Of a stretch of 64,000 nucleotides of DNA, positions 1-11,846 are shown one piece after another. The position numbers were made by a program, and so were the translations under genes. The notes under the pieces were generated by a model that was not told where the DNA came from, did no database searches, and was given only the letters and a program-made list of their open reading frames with translations. Numbering within the stretch: the stretch's first letter is position 1; each line of letters starts with the position of its first letter. The DNA comes from Mesostigma viride (Eukaryota; Streptophyta; Mesostigmatophyceae; Mesostigmatales; Mesostigmataceae), in assembly GCA_009746045.1 (NCBI GenBank), contig RPFO01000079.1, positions 4,176,271-4,240,270 on the forward strand, given 5' to 3'.

Positions 1-82
1 CACCTCTGTAAAGAGGGTCAGGGGGGAAGAGAGGGAGGAGGAGGATAGGGAGAGGGAAGACAGGAGCAAGAGACCTGTCACT

Positions 83-238
83 ATGGCAGAAGTCAAGTCC
101 CTGCTGGGACAAATGTTTAAGGGCAAGGGCAAGGGCAAGGGCAAGGGCAAGGGCAGGGGCTGGGGCAAGGGCAAGGGTAAGGGGCAGTCTCCCTCCAAGG
201 GGGGCAGCTCCAGCAACAACAACAACAACAGCAACAGC

Positions 239-300
<62 letters not shown>

Positions 301-1576
301 GAAGCAGGACAAGGAGGACAAGTCTTCTCAGCGGTGCACCCGCTGTGGCATGAAGTACCACCTGCGGCCCACCTGCCGCAAGAACGTGGACGAGCTGGGG
401 CATTTGGACGTCCTGTGCCACAAGTGCCACGGGCCGCCCCACGGTGACCCCAAGGACTGCAAGCGGCCTCCTTACGGCAAGAAGTGTGAGTCTCCCTCTC
501 ATGCTGGCTTGAGTGTGCCTGCTTCACCTCTTTCATCTGCATGCCCCACTGTCAGAGCAGTGAGCAGTTCTGGAAAGGTGCTACAGCTGGTTTCAGAAGA
601 TTATGTCTCTAAACCAACCTTCACATCTATGGTTCCCAAGGTGTGCAGAGTGTCCCCAGCAGAGGATGCTCAGATCAGTTTTCAGGAGCTTGCTTTGCAG
701 TTGCATTTCCTTTATGGGCATGAAGTGAGTGCAGAGGTGGTGGCAGCAGCAATAGGGGGGGCAGCACTCAGACGTGCATGCCAGGTGGTCAGATCCCACT
801 GCCAGCATTGTCAGTTCAATGCACCCAAACCCCCTAAGTGGCATGTAGCTACCCCACCTAAGAGCAAGGGCAGGGTGGTAGGAGATGTCTTTCATATCAA
901 AGGACAATCTTACTTGGCACTTAAAGATGCATGGTCAAGGTACACAACCATTGAACCATTACCTGGAATGGACAAGACACAGTTGCTCAGGGCTCTCTTG
1001 ATTGCTCAGGCCAGGTACTACCCTGTGGAGGCATTGTTACTGGATCAGCAGTTCACGTGTCTTGCCAATGAACCAGGGTGTGAGGCTATTGATCTGGCTG
1101 GGCTAGAAGATCATGAGAGGCAAGGCATTATTGAAAGGGCCATCAGGTCCATTAAAACCCTTGTAGCCAAAGAAGATGGCAATCTGCTGGCTGACAGTGG
1201 GTCATATGCTGACAGAGCTCTGTGGTCCACCAGGTTGTGCCAAGTCCTCAACAGGAGGCCACTCATGAAAACCCCACAAGGGGTGGTCATTACACCAGAT
1301 GGATTGCATGCAGGCATTTATCCACCTGAGGTACTAGCCCTATACAACGCACAGCGAGCACAGACAGCTAGCAGGTTAGCTGTCAAGGATGCAAAGCATC
1401 CACGTCCCACCTTCAGAGAAGGGGATCAGGTCCTATTCTACAAGGAGTCGGGACTAGGCAAGGTGGGTACCTGGCATGGGCCAGCCACCATCCTAAAGTT
1501 TAACACCACTGGCAGGACAGTGTTAGTTAAACACAATGACACGGGAAAATTCACAGGTGTTCACCTCACAGGATGA
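83..1576 (+). pseudogene. Gag zinc knuckle plus integrase segment of element A
   Basis: The frame is open back to base 2, so the ATG at 83 need not be the true start. Residues 13-34 are Gly-Lys repeats and 45-72 are nearly all Asn, from a CAA run. A CCHC knuckle lies at C85, C88, H93 and C98, followed by a second Cys/His cluster (C112, C115, H120, C126, C135). Integrase follows: an HHCC zinc site at H208, H213, C240 and C243, then catalytic candidates D268, D321 and E351. Only 29 residues separate D321 and E351, against 35 in typical retroviral and copia integrases. The segment ends at a frameshift near 1548; the next frame continues the integrase C-terminal domain seen in element C. The role would be nucleocapsid function and cDNA insertion. 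Confidence 0.82.
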
Positions 1577-2691
1577 AATTGTATTTTCCAACTGTGTCAG
1601 ACGTGGCAGAGGAGGAAGAGCTGTTGGCCGACAGCCCTGTACAGTTGCCTGGCATCCCAGCGTTGCCCAGTGAGTGGTTGTTTGGAACACCCACTGGTGA
1701 GTGTGAGAGCCACACCCACTGTGACACCCAGGTCACCCTTGATGATTGCAGGCAGTCACTGCAGGCTTGGCCCCCTGCAGCAGAGGGTCACATTGGCAAA
1801 ACAGGTGATCAGCAACCTATCACCTCTTCAAGTGTGAACATAGCTCAGCCACTAGCTGCACCTTCCAAACGCAGCCTAGCAGACGCTGTTCGCATTTTAC
1901 AAGCAGCTCATAGAGCCAAAGCTCAAACTGCTGCAGGATCAGCTAAGGTGGGGAAGGTTGGGCAGAATGACAATAGCCCATTTATGGTTGCAGTGGACAC
2001 ACAAGCCCAGGTCAGCATTATCAGTGCCCTGGCTGTGCCCCATTTGCCTTTGGAACCTTCACCCTGGCACCATGTGGCTGATTTCTCAGGGCAGTCATCC
2101 CTCAAGGTATTAGGTCAGGTCATGTTGACTATACTCGGTATCCCCACTCCTTTTCAGGTCTTGGAAGGTTATAAAGGGAATGCTTTGTTGGGGGATCCTT
2201 TTCTCTGTTACCCTGGTGTCCTCATATCCAGTGATAGACTATCCATCCAGGACATGGGTGGTGTTGATCTGAATCATTTCAAAATTTCTCTTGAAAAACT
2301 TCTTAACACCAACATTGCTTCTGTAAAATTTGCTACACCCAAGTATGCCCCAGGGCAAGAACCCTGTGTGGCAGACCTGGTTCACAACCAAAAACTTCAT
2401 CCCAACTCATTTGGATTGGGCAAGCATGATGTGGCTAAAATGTCTCCTCTTTCTTATGAACAGATAGAGCAAGACTGTCGCACACACATAGGATTCCTAA
2501 AATGGGTGGAGGCCTTTAACAAGGCCAGGGAAGAATGGGTAGTGCCAGATCCTCTTAGTCCTTCTCATACTCCACCTGTCACACCTATTGACAAAAAGCC
2601 TGCAGGGTGCAAGCACTTGCGCCTGAAGTTTGTGTGTAAACATAAGCCAGCAGCAGATGGGTCAGTCATTTTCATGCTAGACCTTGTGTGA
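1573..2691 (+). pseudogene. Integrase tail, retropepsin-like domain and start of reverse transcriptase, element A
   Basis: This segment is one frame away from the preceding one and overlaps it by four bases at an ATGA, but the overlap is an accident: sequence before its ATG in the same frame already matches the integrase tail of element C. Residues about 141-230 form an aspartic protease-like domain, with D142-T-Q-A where active retropepsins have D-T/S-G, and an LLGDPF motif near residue 207 corresponding to the ILGxDF signature. The last part aligns with the N-terminal reverse transcriptase region of C and is cut by a frameshift near 2670. The protease-like domain sits after integrase, the reverse of the usual copia order. 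Confidence 0.78.
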
Positions 2692-3731
2692 CAGAGTTCA
2701 AGGGCACCACTGATCTGACAGAGGCAGAGTTGTACACGCCAGGCATTCAGCAAACATCCCTAAAAATCTTGCTGTCTGTCTTTGTGGGTCATCTCAATGA
2801 TGGGGATGACTATGTATGTAAGGCTACAGACATTAAAAGGGCTTTCCTGAAAGGCTCACCTGAGATAGCACAACAAGTGTGGCATGGTCAGGTGTATGTA
2901 GTCTCCACTCCCAGAGTTTGGGCAAAACACATCCCTCAGCAGTACCTGAAAGCTAACATAGGTGTTGAAGGGCTGCAATCAGCTCCTCGCATTTTCAGGA
3001 TGTCAGCTCAGGCTGTGTTTGAAAAGCTAGGGGCTAGATATGATGACATAGACCCTTGCTTCTTTGTGGTCCCACACCCTCATGGCATTCTCACCTTTGT
3101 GTGGCATGGGGATGATCAGCTGATTGCTGGGCCAAGGCGTGCTGTGGATGATTTTATTCAACAAGTGTCACAGCATTTTGAGATTGGCAAGCAAGTAGAG
3201 CTGGGCACCACTGCCATAAAATTTTGTGGCACAATGTTACAACTCCAGCAGCATCAAAACCAGTGGGTGTGTGCACTCTACTCTCCCAATGATTACATGC
3301 ACAGCTGCTTGGAGGTTTTGCAAACAAAAATCAAACCTGGAGCCTGTCCTACCATTAGAGGCAAGCTGGGGTGGTTGTGCTCAACGTGTGCACCTCACCT
3401 GGCTGTGGTTAGCAGAGTTGATGATGATGTCTTGATGCAAGTAGGTCACAAAGCCATCACCAAAACTCTCCAGGAAGGCCCTCCCCTTATCTTGCACTCC
3501 TTGGATCTCCACAAAACCATTCACATCCAAGCTATGATGGATAGTTCCATGGAGTCCAGGCAGATTACCAAGTGCAGGCAAGGGAGTCAGGCTTGTATTT
3601 TGTGCAGAATGATGATGCACCCTTGTCTCTCATTTCATGGTACAGCCGGTTGCATAGACGCAAGGCTGTCAGCAGCAATGCTGCTGAGTGCAGGGCAGTG
3701 GTGTCAGCAGTGCTTCATGCCAGGTACTTGA
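2688..3731 (+). pseudogene. Reverse transcriptase segment of element A
   Basis: RVT_2-type (copia) reverse transcriptase. The first catalytic Asp is D48 in KATDIKRAF; the second active-site motif is FVWHGDDQL (H140, G141, D142, D143), where most retroelements have Y/F-x-D-D. Near the C-terminus MMDSSMESR matches the first catalytic Asp of RNase H in element C. The frame is then lost near 3572 and the last 50 or so residues are meaningless. The first codon is GTG, so this is a fragment of a larger polyprotein and not an independent gene. Confidence 0.8.
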
Positions 3732-3991
3732 ATCATGTGCTGGTTTGGTTGCAGATGCAAGCAGGCAGCAATGCTGGGGTGGTGGCACACTTGCTCACTG
3801 ACAGTCAGTCAGTCCTCAGTTTCCTTGCTAACCCCTATGCTGTCCACACTGATCTTGACTGGGTGGTCCTGAAACAGGAGTCCACCTACTGGGAGTCCAC
3901 CCGTCACGTGGAGGACAAACACAACGCTGCTGATGCACTCACTAAAGTGCCTCAGCAGGCAGCTGACAATACCAGCTGTTGTACCACTTGA
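3572..3991 (+). pseudogene. RNase H segment of element A
   Basis: C-terminal RNase H of the polyprotein, in a third frame relative to the segments before it. Visible motifs are SWYSRLHRRK, AAECRAVV (catalytic Glu), LLTDSQSV (catalytic Asp) and NAADALTK, which matches the conserved ADALTK ending of copia RNase H. The last dozen residues diverge from C because of another frameshift near 3973. RNase H would remove genomic RNA from the RNA/DNA hybrid during reverse transcription. Confidence 0.8.
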
Positions 3992-5104
3992 TGAACCCCT
4001 ATGGCAAGCAGGCAACCCTGCCCCATAGGGGGGACGCCTAGCAGGGTCCTGTTCACCAGGGCCGCCTAGGTCACCCAGTACCCCTTGGGCAGGTCCAAGG
4101 GGTAGGTTGTGGCTTCCAGCAAGGGGGGTTGGTTGGAGTCTGTTTTTCATACATCTGCGTGCCCTATGCCCAATAAAATCTGTTTTGATTTTTTCAACAC
4201 CATGGAATTTCGTTATGCACACCTTCATAGGTGGGCATGGGATGTATCTCACACCTTTATCACTAGGGCGTATGCCTTGGTGGATTGGCCTTGAGCTCAG
4301 TGGCTCAGGTGCCCCCATTCAAGTGGAGGGTCAAAGCTCCCTTGACAGGTGGTTACCCAGGACCCCAGTTCACTGTGGATATCCTGGGCCACCTGGCCTT
4401 ACTGTTCAGTGGCAGTAAAGGCATGGGTGCTGTCATGTTGTCTAGTACAACGTGCTCAGCACAGGTGCAGGATGAAATATTCCTGTCACCTGTCACCAGG
4501 ACTTCAGTCACCCATGTGCAGGGCAGGGGTGGCTGGTCTCACACGTTGTGCAGGTGCAATGTGGCCAGGTCCAGGATGTCATAGTCCTGTCACCTGTCAC
4601 TCGGACTTCAGCCCCCTCTGTGCAGGGCAGGGGTGGCTGGTCCTCACATGTTGTGCAGGTACAACATGGACAGTGCAGGGTGCAATAAACCTGTCCACTG
4701 TCACTCCTCAGGTTGCAGGTAACCTGAGCTCAGTTGACCCAGCCTGGCTGGGTATTTTTCTCTGAGTGGGCGATGATGATGGAACAACATGGAACCTCTT
4801 AAACGGTTACCTTGGCATTTTTTACAATGGCTTCTTGGCTGGTGATGCACTCCCTGGATAGGCAGACAGGCATAGCTATCTCCCTTGTGAGCTCGCGAGG
4901 AGGAGGAACTCCCCGGGCATGTTGAGCTAAACGTGATGCCATCACAAGTATTGCACGAGTTCTGGGGCCCATCTTTTTCAGTCCAGATGTTGCAGTATGG
5001 GTGTCAGTTGCTCAGCACCTCAGTCAGCTTGGAGTCAGTCTCCTAGCTGGGCAGGGTCAGGCTTGAAGTCGCTAGCCTTCAACCTGAAAGGAAAACATAA
5101 TGGG
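3992..5104 (+). other. 3' untranslated region of element A
   Basis: No supported gene. It carries AATAAA at 4172-4177 and 4684-4689, candidate polyadenylation signals, and a 104-bp direct repeat at 4465-4672. It ends in an A-rich stretch followed by TGGG immediately before the LTR start AGTTAG. B, C and D likewise have TGG directly before their 3' LTRs, so this is the likely polypurine-tract region. Confidence 0.6.
4465..4672 (+). repeat. Two diverged copies of a 104-bp tandem repeat
   Basis: Copy 1 begins at about 4465 and copy 2 at about 4569. Both contain CCTGTCACCTGTCAC and GTGCAGGGCAGGGGTGGCTGG and end in TTGTGCAG. They differ by several substitutions, so the duplication is not recent. 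It lies in the non-coding tail of element A. Confidence 0.75.
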
Positions 5105-5728
5105 AGTTAGATGAGATGCTTAGGCTGACACACGGATTTCCGGCCTGCGCGCCGCGTATTGCCTACCGCGGCTGAGCGGGACACCTCAGTACAGTACGGC
5201 AGGGTGTACGGTACTGAGGTGTCATGTGGACCGATGTGCGGTTAGTGCCAGACTGTGCCTAGACTCTAGCTCGACCCGCCAGACCCGGGTTATCCGGTTC
5301 TGACGGGCCGAGTGTAGTCGATGCTAGTGACGTGGTCGCATGGCATTGCAGTGTACAGTTGTCCACTGGTCGTGTGCTGCAGGTAGCACCGCCATAGGCA
5401 TATAGGCGTAGCACTGGGGAGTGCCACAGCACCCGAGTGTGCCCAGACGTTCCATTCTGAGCCCTCAGCTTCCATTGCTCTCTCATTGTATTATTGTAAT
5501 ACAATCATCATTCGCTCTCAGCTTTCGCAGTTGTTCGTCGTCCCTAGTCTCCATCCAACTCTTGACTGGCCCAGGTCCTTATGACTGGTATGATGTTTCG
5601 GCCCCTGTTGTGTGGCCTAGTTAGCTTAGAAACTGCAGATTCTTAGGTTAGCTAATGGCTTGGACGTGTGCCTAACACGTATTTGTAATAAACATGTTTC
5701 TCTGGCAGCCCCTCACTCCAATGGAACT
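5105..5728 (+). repeat. Putative 3' LTR of element A
   Basis: It starts with AGTTAG straight after TGGG, as the LTRs of B and C do after TGG, and a possible end is AACT at 5725-5728, just before the minisatellite begins. That gives 624 bp, close to the 644 and 696 bp of B and D. AATAAA occurs at 5687-5692. The partner LTR is outside the window, so the 3' end and any target duplication (AAAGC would follow) are unconfirmed. Confidence 0.45.
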
Positions 5729-5739
5729 AAAGCAGCAAT

Positions 5740-8700
5740 TGGATATACACCATGCACGCAAGGGGCGAGTGCACGCACACTTACACACACCGCGCACGCA
5801 AGGGACGCCTGCACACACATGTACACACACCATGCACGCAAGGGGCGGCTGCACACACACGTACACACACCATGCACGCAAGGGCCGGCTGCACACACAC
5901 GTACATACACCACGCACGCAAGGGACGCCTGCACACACACGTACATCCACCGCGCACGCAAGGGGCAACTGCACACACACGTACACACACCGCGCACGCA
6001 AGGGGCGGCTGCACACACATGTACATCCACCGCGCACGCAAGGAGCGACTGCACACACACGTACATCCACCGCGCATGCAAGGGCCGGCTGCACACACAC
6101 GTACATCCAACGCGCATGCAAGGGGCGGCTGCACACACACGTACACACACCATGCACGCAAGGGCCGGCTGCACTCACATGTACATACCATGCACGCAAG
6201 GGGCCGGCTGAACTCACATGTACATACACCATGCACACAAGGGGCGGCTGCACACACACGTACATCCACCGCGCACGCAAGGAGCGACTGCACTCACATG
6301 TACACACACCATGCACGCAAGGGGCGGCTGCACACACACGTACACACACCATGCACGCAAGGGCCGGCTGCACACACACGTACATACACCACGCACGCAA
6401 GGGACGCCTGCACACACACGTACATCCACCGCGCACGCAAGGGGCAAGTGCACACACACGTACACACACCATGCACGCAAGGGGCGAGTGCACACACACG
6501 TACATCCACCGCGCACGCAAGGGGCGGCTGCACACACACATACACACCATGCACGCAAGGGCCGGCATGCACACACACGTACATCCACCGCGCACGCAAG
6601 GGGCAACTGCACACACACGTACACACACCGCGCACGCAAGGGGCGAGTGCACACACACGTACATCCACCGCGCACGCAAGGAGCGACTGCACACACACGT
6701 ACATCCACCGCGCATGCAAGGGCCGGCTGCACACACACGTACATCCACCGCGCATGCAAGGGGCGGCTGCACACACACGTACACACACCATGCACGCAAG
6801 GGCCGGCTGCACTCACATGTACATACACCATGCACGCAAGGGGCCGGCTGAACTCACATGTACATACACCATGCACACAAGGGGCGGCTGCACACACACG
6901 TACATCCACCGCGCACGCAAGGGGCAACTGCACACACACGTACACACACCGCGCACGCAAGGGACGGCTGCACACAAACGTACATACACCGCGCACGCAA
7001 GGGGCGGCTGCACACACATGTACATACACCATGCACGCAAGGGGCGAGTGCACTCACATGTACATACACCATGCACGCAAGGGGCAACTGCACACACACG
7101 TACATCCACCGCGCATGCAAGGGGCGGCTGCACACACACGTACACACACCATGCACGGAAGGGACGGCTGCACACAAACGTACATACACCGCGCACGCAA
7201 GGGGCAACTGCACACACACGTACACACACCATGCACGCTTGGGGCGACGGCACTCACATGTACATCCACCGCGCACGCAAGGGGCGGCTGCACACACACG
7301 TACATCCACCATGCACGCAAGGAGCGGCTGCACTCACATGTACATACACCGCGCATGCAAGGGGCGGTTGCACACACACGTACACACACCATGCACGCAA
7401 GGGGCGGCTGCACACACACGTACATACACCGCGCACGCAAGGGGCGGCTGCACACACACGTACATCCACCGCGCACGCAAGGGGCAACTGCACACACACG
7501 TACACACACCATGCACGGAAGGGGCGGCTGCACACACATGTACATACACCATGCACGCAAGGGGCGGCTGCACACACGTGTACATACACCATGCACGCAA
7601 GGGGCAAGTGCACGCACACTTACACACACACCGCGCACGCAAGGGGCAACTGCACACACACGTACATCCACCGCGCACGCAAGGGGCGGCTGCACACACA
7701 CGTACACACACCATGCACGCTTGGGGCGACGGCACTCACATGTACATACACCGCGCACGCAAGGGGCGGCTGCACACACACGTACACACACCATGCACGC
7801 AAGGGCCGGCTGCACTCACATGTACATACACCGCGCATGCAAGGGGCGAGTGCACGCACACTTACACACACACCGCGCACGCAAGGGACGCCTGCACACA
7901 CACGTACATCCACCATGCACGCAAGGGCCGGCTGCACACACACGTACATCCACCGAGCACGCAAGGGGCAACTGCACACACACGTACATCCACCGCGCAC
8001 GCAAGGGGCAAGTGCACACACACGTACATCCACCGCGCACGCAAGGGGCGAGTGCACACACACGTACATCCACCGCGCACGCAAGGGGCGGCTGCACACA
8101 CACATACACACCATGCACGCAAGGGCCGGCATGCACACACACGTACATCCACCGCGCACGCAAGGGGCAACTGCACACACACGTACACACACCGCGCACG
8201 CAAGGGGCGAGTGCACACACACGTACATCCACCGCGCACGCAAGGAGCGACTGCACACACACGTACATCCACCGCGCATGCAAGGGCCGGCTGCACACAC
8301 ACGTACATCCACCGCGCATGCAAGGGGCGGCTGCACACACACGTACACACACCATGCACGCAAGGGCCGGCTGCACTCACATGTACATACACCATGCACG
8401 CAAGGGGCCGGCTGAACTCACATGTACATACACCATGCACACAAGGGGCGGCTGCACACACACGTACATCCACCGCGCACGCAAGGGGCGGCTGCACACA
8501 CACGTACACACACCGCGCACGCAAGGGACGGCTGCACACAAACGTACATACACCGCGCACGCAAGGGGCGGCTGCACACACATGTACATACACCATGCAC
8601 GCAAGGGGCGAGTGCACTCACATGTACATACACCATGCACGCAAGGGGCAACTGCACACACACGTACATCCACCGCGCATGCAAGGGGCGGCTGCACACA

Positions 8701-10163
8701 CACGTACACACACCATGCACAGAAGGGACGGCTGCACACAAACGTACATACACCGCGCACGCAAGGGGCAACTGCACACACACGTACACACACCATGCAC
8801 GCTTGGGGCGACGGCACTCACATGTACATCCACCGCGCACGCAAGGGGCGGCTGCACACACACGTACATCCACCATGCACGCAAGGAGCGGCTGCACTCA
8901 CATGTACATACACCGCGCATGCAAGGGGCGGTTGCACACACACGTACACACACCATGCACGCAAGGGGCGGCTGCACACACACGTACATACACCGCGCAC
9001 GCAAGGGGCGGCTGCACACACACGTACATCCACCGCGCACGCAAGGGGCAACTGCACACACACGTACACACACCATGCACGGAAGGGGCGGCTGCACACA
9101 CATGTACATACACCATGCACGCAAGGGGCGGCTGCACACACGTGTACATACACCATGCACGCAAGGGGCAAGTGCACGCACACTTACACACACACCGCGC
9201 ACGCAAGGGGCAACTGCACACACACGTACACACACCATGCACGGAAGGGGCGGCTGCACACACATGTACATACACCATGCACGCAAGGGGCGGCTGCACA
9301 CACGTGTACATACACCATGCACGCAAGGGGCAAGTGCACGCACACTTACACACACACCGCGCACGCAAGGGGCAACTGCACACACACGTACATCCACCGC
9401 GCACGCAAGGGGCGGCTGCACACACACGTACACACACCATGCACGCTTGGGGCGACGGCACTCACATGTACATACACCGCGCACGCAAGGGGCGGCTGCA
9501 CACACACGTACACACACCATGCACGCAAGGGCCGGCTGCACTCACATGTACATACACCGCGCATGCAAGGGGCGAGTGCACGCACACTTACACACACACC
9601 GCGCACGCAAGGGACGCCTGCACACACACGTACATCCACCATGCACGCAAGGGCCGGCTGCACACACACGTACATCCACCGAGCACGCAAGGGGCAACTG
9701 CACACACACGTACACACACCATGCACGCTTGGGGCGACGGCACTCACATGTACATACACCGCGCACGCAAGGGGCGGCTGCACACACACGTACACACACC
9801 ATGCACGCAAGGGCCGGCTGCACTCACATGTACATACACCGCGCATGCAAGGGGCGGTTGCACACACACGTACACACACCATGCACGCAAGGGGCGGCTG
9901 CACACACACGTACATACACCGCGCACGCAAGGGGCGGCTGCACACACACGTACATCCACCGCGCACGCAAGGGGCAACTGCACACACACGTACACACACC
10001 ATGCACGGAAGGGGCGGCTGCACACACATGTACATACACCATGCACGCAAGGGGCGAGTGCACGCACACTTACACACACACCGCGCACGCAAGGGACGCC
10101 TGCACACACACGTACATCCACCATGCACGCAAGGGCCGGCTGCACACACATGCACGTACACAC
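5740..10163. repeat. 40-bp minisatellite, block 1 (about 110 units)
   Basis: The unit is 40 bp, typically GTACATCCACCGCGCACGCA followed by AGGGGCGGCTGCACACACAC. Units vary at a few positions: CATCC/CACAC/CATAC, GCGCACG/ATGCACG, and GGCGGCT/GGCAACT/GGCGAGT/GAGCGACT. Because 40 is not a multiple of 3 and the unit has almost no stop codon in any frame, all six frames stay open for hundreds to over a thousand codons and three units give a 40-residue peptide period. There is no sign of a real gene. Longer higher-order repeats exist: sequence near 6854-7619 recurs at 8418-9183, an offset of 1564 bp. Confidence 0.95.
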
Positions 10164-10239
10164 AGTTACGTTAAATAGTGACGGAACCTTTTGCCGCCTG
10201 AGGCAAATCGGTCCGTAACACTATTTTGCCCGGAATAAC
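10164..10239. mobile_element. Left part of 206-bp palindromic element a, split by B1
   Basis: It starts AGTTACGTTAAATAG and is the inverse of 18466-18542. The element resumes at 18408; removing B1 and one copy of its target duplication (ATAAC, 10235-10239 and 18408-18412) gives a 206-bp palindrome equal in length to the intact copy at 18675-18880. It sits inside the minisatellite. Probably a MITE or foldback-type DNA element; no transposase is visible. Confidence 0.8.
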
Positions 10240-10883
10240 ATTTAGATGAACGCGGATCAGTGAGTTTCTGGTCTTCCCAAGATGTGATGAATGGAGCCAT
10301 GGTTTCAACCAGCGGCTTTTAACCTTTACCACAGTTGCCTCACTACCCTGTGGTCACTAGCCTGAGGCGGCAGTACCCACGGACGGTGTTGGGAAAAGAC
10401 GCTTGGCCACTGCTGTGTCCGAGCCTTTCTAGGTCTCACCATTGCTGCCAGGCCTTGCACGCCTTGGCAGGTCCGCCACTGTCAATTTCCTTGGTTGCAT
10501 CAATCCAGGACGTCTGTCCTTCCATGAATGACAGTAACGCTCTGGATTTATCCGTCATGACAAGTACCCGTCCATCCCAGGCCTGCAGGACTGCCAGTCC
10601 TGAAGTCCTGTGACATTCTTGGTACCATCAACCAATATTGACCACAGTACCTCCTAGTGACAGTCGGTCCTGTGACACGTAACGTGTGATGGTTCACCCA
10701 ACACTGCCACGTGCCCTGTCCCTCACGTGTCCTTAGTCCTGGTACTGCTGTAGCGTCCGGCGGCATTACTTCGGGACTTGATAACTCTCAAGTTCCTTGT
10801 CCAAATGAGGCGTTTAGCACGGCGTTGGAAAGGCCACTTCAAGTATGATATGCTTAGCATATTGCATCACCAATATGCTAACT
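10240..10883 (-). repeat. 3' LTR of B1 (in element sense)
   Basis: It is 644 bp and nearly identical to 17764-18407; one visible difference is GGCGTTTAGC here against GGCGTCTAGC there. In sense orientation it runs AGTTAG...CTAAAT, an imperfect inverted repeat and not TG...CA. The sense 5' end holds a hairpin of AGCATATTG and CAATATGCT around GTGATG. Confidence 0.95.
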
Positions 10884-11846
10884 CCAACCCTTTCTTGTTT
10901 TGGAGCTGCAAGCTTCACACCATGACCAACCCATTCCTTGCTGCCTTGTGAAATGGACACCTGGTTACCCTGGACTTATAATAAGCCTCATGAGCACCCC
11001 TTTTGCCACCTTAATGGTATCCTTCTTAGGGATCTATGGTTCAACCCTGCCATCTGATCATTAACTTGACCTGCAGGTCATCCCCAACCCTTTCTTTTGC
11101 AACTGTACCTTGGCTTGGGCTTAAAGGAGGATATTGAATATTCCTTAGGCAACATATCCTGGATATCTGAATGAGAGGCCCTGACTACAGGAAACGTATT
11201 ACAGTGAGTTCCTGGTCTTCCCAGTTATCACTGGCGCCCGTTTCATGGCGCCCGCCCCGAGCGTTCCAGGCATCATCCATCCAAATGTTCACCAATGGAA
11301 ACCACTTCAACACCACTGTGCCACTGCTTGATGGGGAGCCCATGTCATCACTGGGTGTTAAAGCCCAGGAGTCATACATACCAGGCTGTGGCTCAACTAG
11401 GGAATCGAACCCTACCCCAGAACCCCAGGTTAAACTTAACCTGGTCACATGACAGACAACAAGAGAGATTGGCATACAACATGATTATGGTTTATTATAG
11501 AATATCCACCAAAACCAATGTTGAGTGTTCCCAGTGGACCAGCCTGCACCAGCAAGGCCCAACTGTCAGGTTACAACACCATAATATCCAAGGTTGTCAC
11601 TTATTCACAGCTAAAGAAAACTAAACAAGAGAGATATATACAAACAACCTGGAAGAACTCTCAACATGGCCTGCCCTGTCATGGCCTAACTGCCCGAGGC
11701 CAAAGGCATCCCACTGTGCTAATCCTTTACAGGAAGAGCTTGCTCCTGTTGAGCCTTCTACCTGCTTGGTGACAGGTAGGCTACCTGTTGCCCTCCCCCC
11801 TGGGGACAACAGCACTGGTCAGCCACCAACTGGCAAAGGCTGGACT
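10884..11846 (-). other. 3' untranslated region of B1 with tRNA T-arm-like motif
   Basis: No gene is supported between the pol stop and the 3' LTR. On the - strand it contains GGTTCGATTCC (11401-11411), a match to the pol III B box and tRNA T arm, inside a perfect 5-bp stem TAGGG/CCCTA with a 7-nt loop. A strong hairpin (CCAGGTTAA/TTAACCTGG) lies just upstream in the sense direction. The rest shows nothing recognisable. Confidence 0.6.

Larger units (their letters stand above)
1..5728 (+). mobile_element. Copia-like LTR retrotransposon A, 5'-truncated by window edge
   Basis: Internal region and putative 3' LTR of a copia-like retrotransposon; the 5' LTR and most of Gag lie before the window. 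Reading along the + strand there are a CCHC zinc knuckle, integrase, a retropepsin-like domain, reverse transcriptase and RNase H, spread over four overlapping open segments that match one continuous ORF in element C. At least four frameshifts (near 1548, 2670, 3572 and 3973) break it, so this copy is probably inactive. It is most like C: both have an Asn-rich linker before the knuckle and a second Cys/His motif after it. The 3' boundary is inferred from AGTTAG and a final AACT by analogy with B, C and D. Confidence 0.85.

Noticed and set aside
1573-1576. ATGA overlap in element A as translational coupling
   Set aside because: Comparison with C shows that the second frame already matches the integrase tail before this ATG, so it is a frameshift mutation, not a designed start.
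5740-10163. CRISPR-like array
   Set aside because: Units are contiguous 40-bp tandem repeats with point variants; there are no unique spacers, and the context is eukaryotic retroelements.
5752-10218. Very long ORFs (up to 1318 codons) through the minisatellite on both strands
   Set aside because: They are tandem-repeat translations in every frame of a stop-poor 40-bp unit; no conserved start, no preferred frame, no domain.
10335-10613. 92-codon ORF repeated at 17859, 45380 and 52907
   Set aside because: It lies wholly within the LTR of B and is repeated only because the LTR is; antisense to the element and without recognisable features.
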